64,000 nucleotides of DNA from Sphingobacterium spiritivorum (GTDB lineage Bacteria > Bacteroidota > Bacteroidia > Sphingobacteriales > Sphingobacteriaceae), in assembly GCF_016724845.1 (NCBI RefSeq), contig NZ_CP068082.1, positions 4,712,001 to 4,776,000 of the forward strand, written 5' to 3'. This document shows, in pieces, positions 19,373 through 28,305 of the stretch (position 1 is its first letter; every line of letters starts with the position of its first letter). The notes beneath the pieces were generated by a model. The model saw only the letters and a list, made by a program, of their open reading frames with translations, had not been told where the DNA came from and did no database searches. Both the position numbers and the translations under genes were made by a program.

Positions 19373-20158
19373 TTATTGGTTTCTTTTTAGGATGTCCTCT
19401 GCAATTTGTACATCGGAACGACCGCCAGAAAACTCCGGCAGATCGGGGTTCTCACTTTGCAGACGGTCACGGCTTTTGCTCAATAAAAGGAATTTGGCGG
19501 CATAGTTCTTTTTTGCTTCCCATGCGGACAGAAGTTTCCGGTGTTCCCCAAGCAAACGGTGGTAAGCCATGATACGGCTACCACGGTCGAGCGTGGTCGT
19601 TCGGGCAGCTTCCAACCGTTCTTTGAGTTCCGCACGTTCTTCGTTGTACCATTCCAATAGACCTTTGTTCCTCAAATAATCCCCGACGTCCGGTGAAAGT
19701 CCGGCGAGCGGATCGGTGTCCGTGTCGCCCGTTAGGTTTCCAAACTCCCTGCGGTAATAAAGTAACCATAAGGGGTCGGCATCCGTGACCAGACCGGAAT
19801 AATTGAGGGCTTCGGTCACCGCTACATTGCGGATGGTGTCCGTATGCTTTTTATAGGCTTCGTCCGTTTGTTGCATGGCCAGTACCATACCCATGCGCAA
19901 GGTCTGTGGCCCTGTACCGCTCAACGGTCGGCGGTCGGTCTTGTTGTAGTTTGGATGCCACGCCCAGGTGAGCCAATATTGATAGTTTAGACCGAGAAAA
20001 CCACTTGTTGGCGTAAACTTCTTTCGATCCCATTGCTTATGAACCATGCGTTCCTGTTGATTTACGATATGTTTATCGGTCTGTCGCTTCACGTTCTGCG
20101 CCATTGTTCCCGTGGAAAATAGGAACAGCAGTAGCCAAATGATATTTATCTTTTTCAT
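19373..20158 (-). CDS. DUF5045-like conjugation protein
   Basis: A 261-residue exported protein with a signal peptide (INIIWLLLFLFSTGTMAQ, about 4-21). It has aromatic-rich repeats (GLNYQYWLTWAWHPNY) and a long charged helix (WYNEERAELKERLEAARTTTLD, about 168-189). The position directly upstream of traJ, and the size, match the DUF5045 proteins of Bacteroidota conjugative elements. The role is unknown; a periplasmic structural part is likely from context. Confidence 0.65.
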   Translation of the reverse strand: MKKINIIWLLLFLFSTGTMAQNVKRQTDKHIVNQQERMVHKQWDRKKFTPTSGFLGLNYQYWLTWAWHPNYNKTDRRPLSGTGPQTLRMGMVLAMQQTDEAYKKHTDTIRNVAVTEALNYSGLVTDADPLWLLYYRREFGNLTGDTDTDPLAGLSPDVGDYLRNKGLLEWYNEERAELKERLEAARTTTLDRGSRIMAYHRLLGEHRKLLSAWEAKKNYAAKFLLLSKSRDRLQSENPDLPEFSGGRSDVQIAEDILKRNQ

Positions 20159-20244
20159 CGAAATAATTGTTTTTAAATGGTGATGAAGCTATCGGATTTA
20201 TTCATTCCATTAGATGGTTTGAATAAATCATGATGGTTTCATGT

Positions 20245-20919
20245 TCAGTCCTTTAGTAGATAATAGTTCCGTATGATCTCGTCCGCTTTGCGTTTGTCCA
20301 TGTTGATAAAGTTTCGGTATGGGTTCGCCATTTTCACTACGCCGTTGATCTTGGCATAGTACATTGACCTCTCCATACTGAACACCAATGCGCGTATGAC
20401 TTTCAGTTCGAGAATGATCTTCCGCATGAGGTGGTCTCTTTTTTCGTAGTCCATCAGCACGTTTTTTCCCTCCTGTAGAACGAAGTCGGAGACTTCGGCG
20501 GCAAGGTTTATGCCCCTGTCTTTGAGCTGGCGGCTGGCGGCCTCGGCAAAGAGCAGCAGCCACGGTTCGCCTTTGGCAGTTTCAAGCATCTTCGTGCTGT
20601 GGGTGGCGATGTCCTGAACAAGCCTCGAAATATGGAGCGCGGAGCGGCCGGACTTCAATGCCCGATCCACTTCGGCGAGTGATCGGTGGATCATGTTCTG
20701 CACCAACACCACGGAAGATAGGTTGACGTTAATATCGTCGATGCGTCCACGGATGTTGCCGAGCATATTGTTGTGGGTCTGTTCGGAAGCGAGCCTTACC
20801 GCACCGTTTTCGTTTACAATGGCAAGATGCTTGGCATCGTAGATTATCGTCACATAACTTTGGGCGAAAGTCATCTTTGAAAGACAGATAAACAGCAGGA
20901 TTATGAGTTGCTTCTTCAT
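20245..20919 (-). CDS. TraI-like exported conjugation protein, paralogue 3 of 3
   Basis: A 224-residue protein with a signal peptide (LIILLFICLSKMTFAQ) and an otherwise helical mature part. It shares with the two genes upstream the pattern of a central ...LLLFAEA...K.R..NLAAEVSDFVL segment and a C-terminal ...ADEIIRN...LLKD. It is closest to paralogue 1. Its ATG overlaps the stop of paralogue 2 by 4 bases. Topology and place after the VirB4 gene suggest the TraI (DUF4141-like) slot, perhaps VirB5/TrbJ-like, which is inference. Confidence 0.65.
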   Translation of the reverse strand: MKKQLIILLFICLSKMTFAQSYVTIIYDAKHLAIVNENGAVRLASEQTHNNMLGNIRGRIDDINVNLSSVVLVQNMIHRSLAEVDRALKSGRSALHISRLVQDIATHSTKMLETAKGEPWLLLFAEAASRQLKDRGINLAAEVSDFVLQEGKNVLMDYEKRDHLMRKIILELKVIRALVFSMERSMYYAKINGVVKMANPYRNFINMDKRKADEIIRNYYLLKD

Positions 20920-21575
20920 GGTTTAAATTCCTCCAATTGCCTTAAAATATTATCGACTATACGCCTGTCCTCATTGATATAACCGGAAAACGGATTGAGG
21001 GAATCGAGCAGCTTTTTTCGTGTCGAATAGTATAGGGTAGCCGCAAGCCCCCGTGATGCTCCTGCGATCTTCCTAAGCTCCTGCAGGACGTGTCCGTAAA
21101 GTATTCTCCTGTCGCTCGCTTTCATCTGGTTGAGGTCGTTAATACTGATAAAAAGTCCGGTCAGGTAACGTGCAAGCTGCACGGCTTTTTCTGCCATATC
21201 TTTTTCTGCATCGATGGCAAGCAAAAGAAATTCGGGGTGTGTGGACACAATGCCTACAATCCTTTTTTGTTGGTTTATGATCTCGGTGACTATTGGCGCG
21301 GATTCAAGCCCCATACTAAGCCCCTGCAATGCCATACCGAGGGTCTGGAAACGGCTGTGCAACTGCCGATAACGGGTTTTGAGTTTTGACGTTTCTTCTT
21401 TGTTTACTTCCTCGTTAGCCGAGGTAATGGCTTGTCGGTTTCTTGCGGTGATCTGGCGGTCGTATTCATCTTTGCTGTGTTCGACCAATTGGTGGATCAG
21501 TTCCACATTGAGCTGTGCATTTGCTCTGGTCAAGGTGATGACCAAAAGCAGTAGAGTTAGGATAATGTATCTCAT
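20916..21575 (-). CDS. TraI-like exported conjugation protein, paralogue 2 of 3
   Basis: A 219-residue protein with a signal peptide (YIILTLLLLVITLTRANAQ). The middle part diverges most from its two neighbours but keeps the same length, helical character and C-terminal NEDRRIVDNILRQLEEF motif. It overlaps both neighbours by 4 bases, so the three are co-translated. The long helix TSKLKTRYRQLHSRFQTL may form a coiled coil. Confidence 0.65.
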   Translation of the reverse strand: MRYIILTLLLLVITLTRANAQLNVELIHQLVEHSKDEYDRQITARNRQAITSANEEVNKEETSKLKTRYRQLHSRFQTLGMALQGLSMGLESAPIVTEIINQQKRIVGIVSTHPEFLLLAIDAEKDMAEKAVQLARYLTGLFISINDLNQMKASDRRILYGHVLQELRKIAGASRGLAATLYYSTRKKLLDSLNPFSGYINEDRRIVDNILRQLEEFKP

Positions 21576-22234
21576 CGTTTGAGCAATCTTGAATTACGGA
21601 TAATGTCATCGGCAATCTGTTTGTCGATATTGATAAAACCTGCGTATGGATTAAGGGAATTAAGGATACCGCGTTGTTTTGCCCAATACATACTTCTGTG
21701 CATCCCAAAGGCTACGCCTCGCAGGATGGTCAATTCCGTACGTATCCGGTTTAACAGTTTTGCCCTTTCCCCCGAATCCATTAGGTTGTCCTTTCCGCCT
21801 TTCAGTACAAAGGCGCTGACTTCGGCAGATAGATTGGTCGCCCTTGTCTTAAATTCCCGTGCGAACGCTTCGGCAAATAATAGGAGTGCCGGATTTCCCC
21901 TTGCGATGTTCATTGCTTTTTCCACGTCGTTAACGATGTCAAGGGAAATATTGGCAATGTCCTTTACGGTGAGCAGGGAACGGACAACGCCGGAAACTTC
22001 ACTTAATCCTTTGTAAATCTTATCCTGCAAATCGTTCACGATCAGGAGCTGGCCCGTTACGGCCATCTGGCCGCGCTGGATGAGCGTAAGATTACTATTC
22101 ACATTGTTGAGCTGGCTGTTCATCACACCTGCATGGACACCCGTCGCGGCTGCCACGGCGGGGTCGATGTAAATCTGTCCTCTTGCATAAAAAACGGCAA
22201 AGGACAGGATCGTTATTGCAATAAATCGTTTCAT
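21572..22234 (-). CDS. TraI-like exported conjugation protein, paralogue 1 of 3
   Basis: A 220-residue protein with a signal peptide (IAITILSFAVFYARGQ). Residues LLLFAEAFAREFK and NLSAEVSAFVLKGGKDNLMD, and the end ADDIIRNSRLLKR, align closely with paralogue 3. The ATG overlaps the stop of the traG ATPase gene by 4 bases. It is part of the tra operon and probably periplasmic; the function is inferred only from its place. Confidence 0.65.
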   Translation of the reverse strand: MKRFIAITILSFAVFYARGQIYIDPAVAAATGVHAGVMNSQLNNVNSNLTLIQRGQMAVTGQLLIVNDLQDKIYKGLSEVSGVVRSLLTVKDIANISLDIVNDVEKAMNIARGNPALLLFAEAFAREFKTRATNLSAEVSAFVLKGGKDNLMDSGERAKLLNRIRTELTILRGVAFGMHRSMYWAKQRGILNSLNPYAGFINIDKQIADDIIRNSRLLKR

Positions 22235-24720
22235 GTAAAATCAGGTTTAAAATATTCTCTTTGTGTTTCAACGGGCGCGTTGTTCTCGTTCACCCTTTGC
22301 ACAAAATCGCCCAATGCAAGACCGCTCTTTTCCATGTCGGAGACAAACGCCGTTAGGGCGGCCGGGTAGCTGCCATGATGTTTGGCGTAAATCTCCACGG
22401 CACTTTTTTCGGGTTTTTCGGTCGTGAATGCCAAGTGGTGGTAAATGCTAACCTCCACACCGTACACTTCGCCCGTATTTCCCCGACGGATATAGAACTC
22501 GTTGAAACGGGCACGTCCGTCCTTGTTGTCCAGACGGTTGATCGTGAAAATCTTTTTTTGCTCCGCTTCGTTGATGGACAGCAATTCGGCAACCTTTCTA
22601 AAGTCGGCTTCGTTCTGTTGCAGCAGGATGATGGTGTCCGAATTGTTTATGATGCTGTCCTTGATGATGGGGTTGCCGATGATGTCGTTGATCTCCTGTG
22701 TCACCTCGATGATTTCCCCCCAGAATTTCCGTACGGTCTTGTTCAGGTATAAAAGGAAATTTGCCATCATGGGCGACGAAATGGCCCGCCATGCTTCCTC
22801 CAAGATCAGCGTTTTCCGGCGGTTCTTCCGGTGGCGCATCTTCTGCACGAACAGATCCATGATTATGAGCGTGACAATGGGCAGCAACGTCTTGTTATTC
22901 TGTATATTGTCAATTTCATAGACTATGAATTGCTCGTTGAACAGGGATTGGTCGGCTTCCTCGTTCAATATGGCTTCATATTCGCCTCCTCGGTAAAACT
23001 TCTTTAGCACGAACCGAAATTCCTCCACGTCAAAAGCAATGCTTTCCTCATTCCTTATATCGGGGATTTTCCGAACAGCAAATTCATAAAAGGAATTAAA
23101 GTCCAGTTTGTCTACTCGGTCTTCGATGGCCTTATCGAAATGATGGGCGTAATAGGCTGAAATGACATTGGAAATTACGTCTCGCTCTACTGTGGTCACC
23201 GTACCCTCGGAACCTTTCCAGAGCAGGCAGATCAACGTTATCAAGAAATCCTTTTTCTCGATGTTGTATTCTTCCTCGCTGATCGCAAAGGGGTTCATCG
23301 TGATGGGCTTTTCTTCCGAATAGGTGATGTACTTGCCCCCATAGGTACTGCAAAGACCGGAATAGGAATGCCCCACATCCACGATCACCACGTCCGTGTT
23401 GTATTGCAGGTACTGCTGACAGATCGCATTTATGGCATAACTTTTACCCGTACCACTGCTCCCCAAAACGAAGCGATTGCGATTTTTTATGCGCCCAGTG
23501 CGCATAACCAAATCCGATGGGTCTATCGCCACGGGCACCCCTTGACGGTCGGTAAACCTTAGCAGAAATTCCGATGGTTCGTCGGTCGGCAGCCGTTCCT
23601 TGAAAAAGAAACAAAGGGCGGCATCGGCGGTAGTCAGGAACCAATCGTATTTTTTCAGTTCCACGCCATTGCCCGGCAGGGCACACCGGAACAGCTCCAA
23701 TTGGTTGTAGGCATTGCGTGAGGGAATGATCCCCTGTTGGAACAATGCGGCTTCAATAAAATTGGCCGTCTTGTCGATCCTATCCGTATCGGCACATACG
23801 ATCATGGAGTAATGGGCGTGTACCAATAGTTGATTGTCACGGGCCACGTCTACAAGCAATCGATCAATGTCTTCCACGCACATGAGGTTGGCCGGATCGG
23901 GTACACTCGAATGCCTTTTACGCTTTACTTCAAGTTTACCCAACGTGATCTGTTGGCTGGGTATCTCCAATAGCTGGTTATATATAATGGTGCGATAACC
24001 GGGAACATTGTGCAGGAAAAAAAGGTTGTCTACCGGAAAATCACGCATACCGTTTGTTTCGGTTCGGGCGGTGAACGATCCGACCTTTTCGGGCAGGTCA
24101 ACCGAATCGGTGTTGACCATACTGATACAGCGGACGGCCCGGTCACCTATTTGCAACTCACGGTCTCCGCAGCGGAGATTGTCCAATGTGATGTGGGGTT
24201 GCTCAAACTCCATGCAGAGCACCCTGTTTACAAAGCGGTTTATTTCGGCTTCCGTAAGATATGAGGGATTAAGGGCAGCACCCGAAAGCAGGTCAAAGAC
24301 TTTAGCCATGTTCTGCCCGAAAGTGACAAGCACTTTTTTGTCATAGGTATAGAATGCCCCTTTTTTGACCTGACGGGTCACCGTTAGGTAGGTTCTGATC
24401 TCGGTGTATTCCCGACCCTCAAAATGTTCCTGGTATTTCTGTTCCAAAAATTCGGATGCGGGTTTGGGGCGGTATTTCCGTTTGATAAATACGTCGTGTT
24501 TTTGGATGATATGCCCCTCGCCAAGTATCTTGATGACGTTCAGCAAGACTTGTTGGAAAACGGTATAGGCTTCGGGATCGGCGCCATACTGTAAGACGGG
24601 ATTGGTCAATCGCATAACGACTGAAAAATCACCACGGTCGCCGTACAGTACCGACATTCCCTGATAATGGTCAATACCCACATAGGGCATTTCAAAGGTT
24701 GTCTTTCTCTCTGTTTTCAT
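22231..24720 (-). CDS. traG: TraG, VirB4-type conjugation ATPase
   Basis: A ~829-residue ATPase that energises assembly of the transfer channel. The N-terminal half (EMPYVGIDHYQGMSVLYGDR) is typical of TraG-family proteins of conjugative transposons. Walker A is LGSSGTGKSYAINAI, and the Walker B region is KTLILEEAWRAISSP. An upstream extension back to 24849 is open but lies inside traF, so I take ATG 24720 (MKTERKTTFE), which overlaps traF by 29 bases. It is followed directly by the TraI-like genes. Confidence 0.92.
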   Translation of the reverse strand: MKTERKTTFEMPYVGIDHYQGMSVLYGDRGDFSVVMRLTNPVLQYGADPEAYTVFQQVLLNVIKILGEGHIIQKHDVFIKRKYRPKPASEFLEQKYQEHFEGREYTEIRTYLTVTRQVKKGAFYTYDKKVLVTFGQNMAKVFDLLSGAALNPSYLTEAEINRFVNRVLCMEFEQPHITLDNLRCGDRELQIGDRAVRCISMVNTDSVDLPEKVGSFTARTETNGMRDFPVDNLFFLHNVPGYRTIIYNQLLEIPSQQITLGKLEVKRKRHSSVPDPANLMCVEDIDRLLVDVARDNQLLVHAHYSMIVCADTDRIDKTANFIEAALFQQGIIPSRNAYNQLELFRCALPGNGVELKKYDWFLTTADAALCFFFKERLPTDEPSEFLLRFTDRQGVPVAIDPSDLVMRTGRIKNRNRFVLGSSGTGKSYAINAICQQYLQYNTDVVIVDVGHSYSGLCSTYGGKYITYSEEKPITMNPFAISEEEYNIEKKDFLITLICLLWKGSEGTVTTVERDVISNVISAYYAHHFDKAIEDRVDKLDFNSFYEFAVRKIPDIRNEESIAFDVEEFRFVLKKFYRGGEYEAILNEEADQSLFNEQFIVYEIDNIQNNKTLLPIVTLIIMDLFVQKMRHRKNRRKTLILEEAWRAISSPMMANFLLYLNKTVRKFWGEIIEVTQEINDIIGNPIIKDSIINNSDTIILLQQNEADFRKVAELLSINEAEQKKIFTINRLDNKDGRARFNEFYIRRGNTGEVYGVEVSIYHHLAFTTEKPEKSAVEIYAKHHGSYPAALTAFVSDMEKSGLALGDFVQRVNENNAPVETQREYFKPDFT

Positions 24721-25063
24721 CGGTTTGTCTGTTTTTAATGGCTGATGAGAGCTCACCCGATAAATCGGGTTCGGTTTCATAGCTGATCGATAAATGGGCA
24801 GGATGGATAAATGCGCCACGGTGGCGGGTTTTGTCATGGAGACCGTCACCTTGTTTCATGAATGTGTAGGCAAGTCCTGCACCCATCAGGGCAAGGGTTG
24901 CGAAGCCACCGAGAAAGAGATTGGTAATTGCACCGATAAGTCCGCCGATGGCCAGACCGCCGATAAGGGAACCTATGCCCCAATAGATAAACTTTCCCTT
25001 GAAACCTCGGTAGATAAGGGGCTTTTGAAGCCCCTTATAGATCGGATAACGCCCGTGTGTCAT
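24692..25063 (-). CDS. traF: Conjugative transposon protein TraF (DUF4133, VirB3-like)
   Basis: A 123-residue inner-membrane protein. After a short N-terminus (YPIYKGLQKPLIYRGFKGKF, typical of the family) come two hydrophobic segments, YWGIGSLIGGLAIGGLIGAI and FLGGFATLALMGAGLAYTF, and a charged tail. It is a VirB3-like partner of the VirB4 ATPase, whose gene it overlaps. The ATG overlaps the traE stop by 4 bases. Confidence 0.88.
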   Translation of the reverse strand: MTHGRYPIYKGLQKPLIYRGFKGKFIYWGIGSLIGGLAIGGLIGAITNLFLGGFATLALMGAGLAYTFMKQGDGLHDKTRHRGAFIHPAHLSISYETEPDLSGELSSAIKNRQTDENREKDNL

Positions 25064-25368
25064 ACGCCGAAAAACGCTTTAATGACCACCGACACGAGTA
25101 CCAAGAATAGACAGGAACCGCCCCACGACATCAGTTCCTTATTGATGTCCTGATCTCCGCTGTTCCACTTGATGTACACCCGTATTCCCCCAATGAGCCC
25201 GACCACCGCACCGATGGCGAGAATGAGCGTCGAAATTGGATCGACATAGCTGGTAAGCGAAGATGTGGCGGCATCGATACCTACTGTACCGCCTTGTGCG
25301 AATGTTGATTGGACCGCTGACAATGAAAGTGCGGCCACGGCAAACAGTTTTTTAGTGTTTACTGTCAT
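25060..25368 (-). CDS. traE: TraE (DUF4134, VirB2-like pilin), copy B
   Basis: A 102-residue protein with a cleavable signal (LFAVAALSLSAVQSTFAQ). Two membrane segments follow, ISTLILAIGAVVGLIGGIRVY and GGSCLFLVLVSVVIKAFFG, joined by the loop IKWNSGDQDINKELMSW. This is the DUF4134/TraE layout, equivalent to the VirB2 pilin. Its end couples to traF. A second, diverged copy lies just upstream. Confidence 0.88.
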   Translation of the reverse strand: MTVNTKKLFAVAALSLSAVQSTFAQGGTVGIDAATSSLTSYVDPISTLILAIGAVVGLIGGIRVYIKWNSGDQDINKELMSWGGSCLFLVLVSVVIKAFFGV

Positions 25369-25408
25369 AGAGATAATGGATAAAAAGTGAATGAAAAATG
25401 ATTGGCTA

Positions 25409-25714
25409 TTAGTTTACCCCGAACAGGGCTTTTAGTGCGGCGCCGACGAGCGACAGGAACAGGCAGGAAAAGAACCACCCCATGACCTGCGCATCGATGT
25501 GATGCTTGCCGGATTGCCAGTTGCTGTACACCCGTAGTCCTCCGAGCAGTCCGCATACAGCACCGATGACAAAGGCAAGGTCAGAGAAGTTGTAATACCA
25601 AGTATTGACTTCCCTGCGCACTTCCCTAAACTCGGCAAGACCGGGCTGGGCGGTGGCGTACAGGGCAAAAAAAATGACAGTAAGGAATACTGTCAAAAAA
25701 CGGATGGATTGCAT
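25409..25714 (-). CDS. TraE-like DUF4134 protein, copy A
   Basis: A 101-residue paralogue of the next gene. It has a signal peptide (FLTVFLTVIFFALYATA) and the same two-helix layout: FVIGAVCGLLGGLRVYSNWQ, loop SGKHHIDAQVMGW, then FFSCLFLSLVGAALKALFG. The matching loop and the ending ALFGVN/AFFGV show common descent. Two VirB2-like genes in tandem could give a major and a minor pilin; that is inference. Confidence 0.8.
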   Translation of the reverse strand: MQSIRFLTVFLTVIFFALYATAQPGLAEFREVRREVNTWYYNFSDLAFVIGAVCGLLGGLRVYSNWQSGKHHIDAQVMGWFFSCLFLSLVGAALKALFGVN

Positions 25715-25722
25715 AATTGGAT

Positions 25723-26043
25723 TTAGTAGGGGATGGCTTTGGTGTACTCGATTACGTTGTTTTGTGCGAGCGAAACAAGTTCCTTTATGGTTATGCCCCC
25801 CGTGGATTGCAGGGGGCCTGACGAGATAACGGATTTTCCGTCTTTTACCATCGGTTCTATTGCTACTTTGGATGGTTCGGAAACAACCCTTTCGGGCGGT
25901 GAATCTTCATCGAATACCAATTCGTTTCCTCCATCGCCCGTAGTCGGAGCACGGCGATGGATAAACAGGTCATACAGTACGTTTAGGGCATAGTAGATGC
26001 CATAGACGGCGATAACGCCGAGCAGGAATTGTGTCCAGTTCAT
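25723..26043 (-). CDS. TraD-like small membrane protein
   Basis: A 106-residue protein with one N-terminal membrane helix (FLLGVIAVYGIYYALNVLYDLF, about 6-27) and a soluble acidic tail. Its ATG overlaps the stop of the DUF3408 gene by 4 bases, and it sits in the traD position between traB-like and traE-like genes. No motif is recognised; the name is by position only. Confidence 0.6.
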   Translation of the reverse strand: MNWTQFLLGVIAVYGIYYALNVLYDLFIHRRAPTTGDGGNELVFDEDSPPERVVSEPSKVAIEPMVKDGKSVISSGPLQSTGGITIKELVSLAQNNVIEYTKAIPY

Positions 26044-26387
26044 AGATCAAGGGTTTTAATGTGTTCTTTGATGTATCGGGAAATTTCGGGGTGGGTTTTT
26101 AGAAACAGGTGCAGGCTGTAGGCGATGATCTTGTTCATATCGATGCCTTTGGCAACTTTCAGTTGTTTGAGCAGGAAAAGGGTTTTGTCGTCCAAGCGGA
26201 TCAATAATCTTTCCCGTCCGGTCAGTTCATGGTTTAGGATACTGTCAAATAAGTGTTCCAACGTTTCCGCTTTTTTCTTTGGCGTATCCTTTGGGGGCTG
26301 TTCCGTGGGGATTTCTTTAGTCTGCGGCTGTCTGTCTTTCCGCATGGAATCCCGAAGCTCATCGGCAAGGCTTTTTATTCCGCTCAT
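26040..26387 (-). CDS. DUF3408-like (TraB-type) DNA-binding protein
   Basis: A 115-residue basic protein. A variable, proline- and lysine-rich N-terminus is followed by a C-terminal ribbon-helix-helix-like region (RERLLIRLDDKTLFLLKQLK, then MNKIIAYSLHLFLKTHPE), the usual form of DUF3408 proteins. It overlaps the ParA gene and the next gene by 4 bases each. Like a ParB or relaxosome factor, it probably binds DNA with its ParA partner. Confidence 0.75.
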   Translation of the reverse strand: MSGIKSLADELRDSMRKDRQPQTKEIPTEQPPKDTPKKKAETLEHLFDSILNHELTGRERLLIRLDDKTLFLLKQLKVAKGIDMNKIIAYSLHLFLKTHPEISRYIKEHIKTLDL

Positions 26388-27019
26388 GATGGTTCCTCCT
26401 TAGCAATGTATTGTTCATAGATTAGGTCTAAGAGCGGTAGCACAACGGGATACAGGATGATCGGTGTCTGGAACGTATTTATCCGCTGGAAATCTATGCG
26501 ATCCGGCAGACCGGGGGCGACCGTGCCAAAGCCTCGCAGTACCTTTTCGACTTCCGTCCGGGTTTCGTATTTGACGGTGTTCTTGATACGGTTCGGTACA
26601 AAAATGAGGGGCGCTCTCTTGTTGATCTTGCCGATGACCATTGCAAACAGCAATGTCGAATCCACGGAAAATTCGTCAAAGGCAAACGGACAGAGCACCG
26701 CATCGGCGGCGGCGAATATGGGTATCAACCCGTCGTCGTCCATCTTGCCCGGCAGGTCTATCAGTACGATTTCATTCCGTGCTTTTCCCAATTTCCGTTG
26801 CATTGCCGGAAAATGGCTGAGGTCGGCTGGAACGATTTCGTACAGCGGTTCATTTTCCAGAATCTTTGCTTTCTCGGCTTTAGCGGAAAGTGATTGCTGA
26901 TAGTCCATATCGAGCACCGTAACCCGCCGTTCTTGTTGCTGGGTCAGGTAGTTGGCGAGCAGCAGGGTGAGCGTGCTTTTTCCCGCTCCGCCTTTTTGGT
27001 TTCCTATAAGTATGAGCAT
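26384..27019 (-). CDS. traA: ParA-family ATPase (TraA)
   Basis: A 211-residue Walker ATPase. The deviant Walker A is KGGAGKST within GNQKGGAGKSTLTLLLANYL at 6-25, the Walker A' region is VTVLDMDYQQS, and IVLIDLPGK is the Walker B. ParA-type TraA opens the tra operon in Bacteroidota conjugative transposons and is thought to help maintain the element or guide transfer. It lies 38 bases after the relaxase gene and overlaps the DUF3408 gene. Confidence 0.9.
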   Translation of the reverse strand: MLILIGNQKGGAGKSTLTLLLANYLTQQQERRVTVLDMDYQQSLSAKAEKAKILENEPLYEIVPADLSHFPAMQRKLGKARNEIVLIDLPGKMDDDGLIPIFAAADAVLCPFAFDEFSVDSTLLFAMVIGKINKRAPLIFVPNRIKNTVKYETRTEVEKVLRGFGTVAPGLPDRIDFQRINTFQTPIILYPVVLPLLDLIYEQYIAKEEPS

Positions 27020-27057
27020 AGTGCATTGGGTTTAATGGTGTTGTTAATAAGGGGGCG

Positions 27058-28305
27058 TCAACGGGTATTCGTCCGGGCTTTGCGCTTACGTCTACGGTTG
27101 CGCCCGTGGATCGCCTCGTCGTCGATGTCGTCGGAAATATCGATCTGGATATTCGGTATCCATTGCTCGGCTGTTCCATGTACATAATCGGCAACTATGG
27201 TGGTTTCTTCGGATGTCGATTTCCGTTCTTTTTCGTTCGGTTCTGCGAAGTCGTCTTTGGCTGATTGCACATAACCGTTTTCGGTGATTGTTTCTTCGGG
27301 CCGGAATACACACCCCTTTAGAGTAGGGTTCGTTATATCCGCTTTAGGCGATATTTTGGGTCTATCTTCCGATGGTGCGATAAATTCAGCCAATGGCATA
27401 AGGTCTTTGCCCTTGTAGACCATCTTCCTCGAATGGTCTATCACGGTGTAGCCGTATGGCGGTTTCCCGTCCTTACCGTGGAATATGATCTGTACCCCAA
27501 ATTTGTCCGATAGCATTTGTGCCATTGCCGACGTATAGCCCGATGGTGCGGACGGCCTATTGCCGGGAAGTGGAGCCGGAGTGTGAACCACCGCCGGATC
27601 GTATTGGCTTTGATACTTAGCAAAGACAGCTCGGAGCTGTGCCAACCGATTGATGTCTTTGCTGAAAGTACCAATTTTGGTGTCCACTTGTTCCAAAGAA
27701 ACCGTGCCTTGTCTTTTGCCGTAACGGCTGATCTGATATTTCCCATCTGACAGTTTGAGGGAATAACCCTGCGCTTCAAGCACCATCATGAATTGCGTCC
27801 GTGTGGAGAAACTATAATCCAGAGCCTTTTCGATGTCCTTATTGGCTTGTTGCTTTTCGTCCACGCCAACGACACGGTTTAACACTTCGTAGGCACGGAT
27901 TTTCTCAAAACTGTCGTTTATCTTTTTGCCGTCCCGGCCTACCCGTGTGGAGACGATATGAATGTGATTGTTTGCCGTATCCTTATGGAATACCAAGAGA
28001 TAGGGTTGTTCACCGTAGCCCATACCGCTCAACCATTGCTCTGCGATGGTGGTTAGTTCTTCTTTGCTATGCGAACGCCCTTTGCAGGAAATGACCGCGT
28101 GGAGCTGTGGGTATTTCGTGCGGCTACTGGCTGCGGATTGGGCTTCCAGATAATTGACGTAATCTCTTGGACGGAGATTTTGCAGGGCTTGCAAAGCACC
28201 GAAATTTGCCACTTTCATCAGTTCGCCTTTATCCTTATCCACTTTGTTCGTGTTGTAACGCACTCCTTTGAATGTGGTGGACGGGTCGAGTATCTTAACG
28301 ATCAT
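27058..28305 (-). CDS. mobB: MobB relaxase (relaxase/mobilization nuclease family)
   Basis: A 415-residue relaxase that nicks oriT and covalently leads the strand through the channel. The metal-binding HIH (114-116, in NNHIHIVST) and the preceding LVFHKDT (104-110) are the conserved histidine motifs of the PF03432 family. The C-terminal ~90 residues are low in order and end in a strongly basic tail. The ATG overlaps the mobA stop by 4 bases, and mobA-mobB-traA is the expected order. Confidence 0.92.
   Translation of the reverse strand: MIVKILDPSTTFKGVRYNTNKVDKDKGELMKVANFGALQALQNLRPRDYVNYLEAQSAASSRTKYPQLHAVISCKGRSHSKEELTTIAEQWLSGMGYGEQPYLLVFHKDTANNHIHIVSTRVGRDGKKINDSFEKIRAYEVLNRVVGVDEKQQANKDIEKALDYSFSTRTQFMMVLEAQGYSLKLSDGKYQISRYGKRQGTVSLEQVDTKIGTFSKDINRLAQLRAVFAKYQSQYDPAVVHTPAPLPGNRPSAPSGYTSAMAQMLSDKFGVQIIFHGKDGKPPYGYTVIDHSRKMVYKGKDLMPLAEFIAPSEDRPKISPKADITNPTLKGCVFRPEETITENGYVQSAKDDFAEPNEKERKSTSEETTIVADYVHGTAEQWIPNIQIDISDDIDDEAIHGRNRRRKRKARTNTR

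Noticed and set aside
24721..24849. Longer N-terminus for TraG
   Set aside because: The extension lies wholly inside traF and does not resemble TraG; ATG 24720 gives the family-like start.
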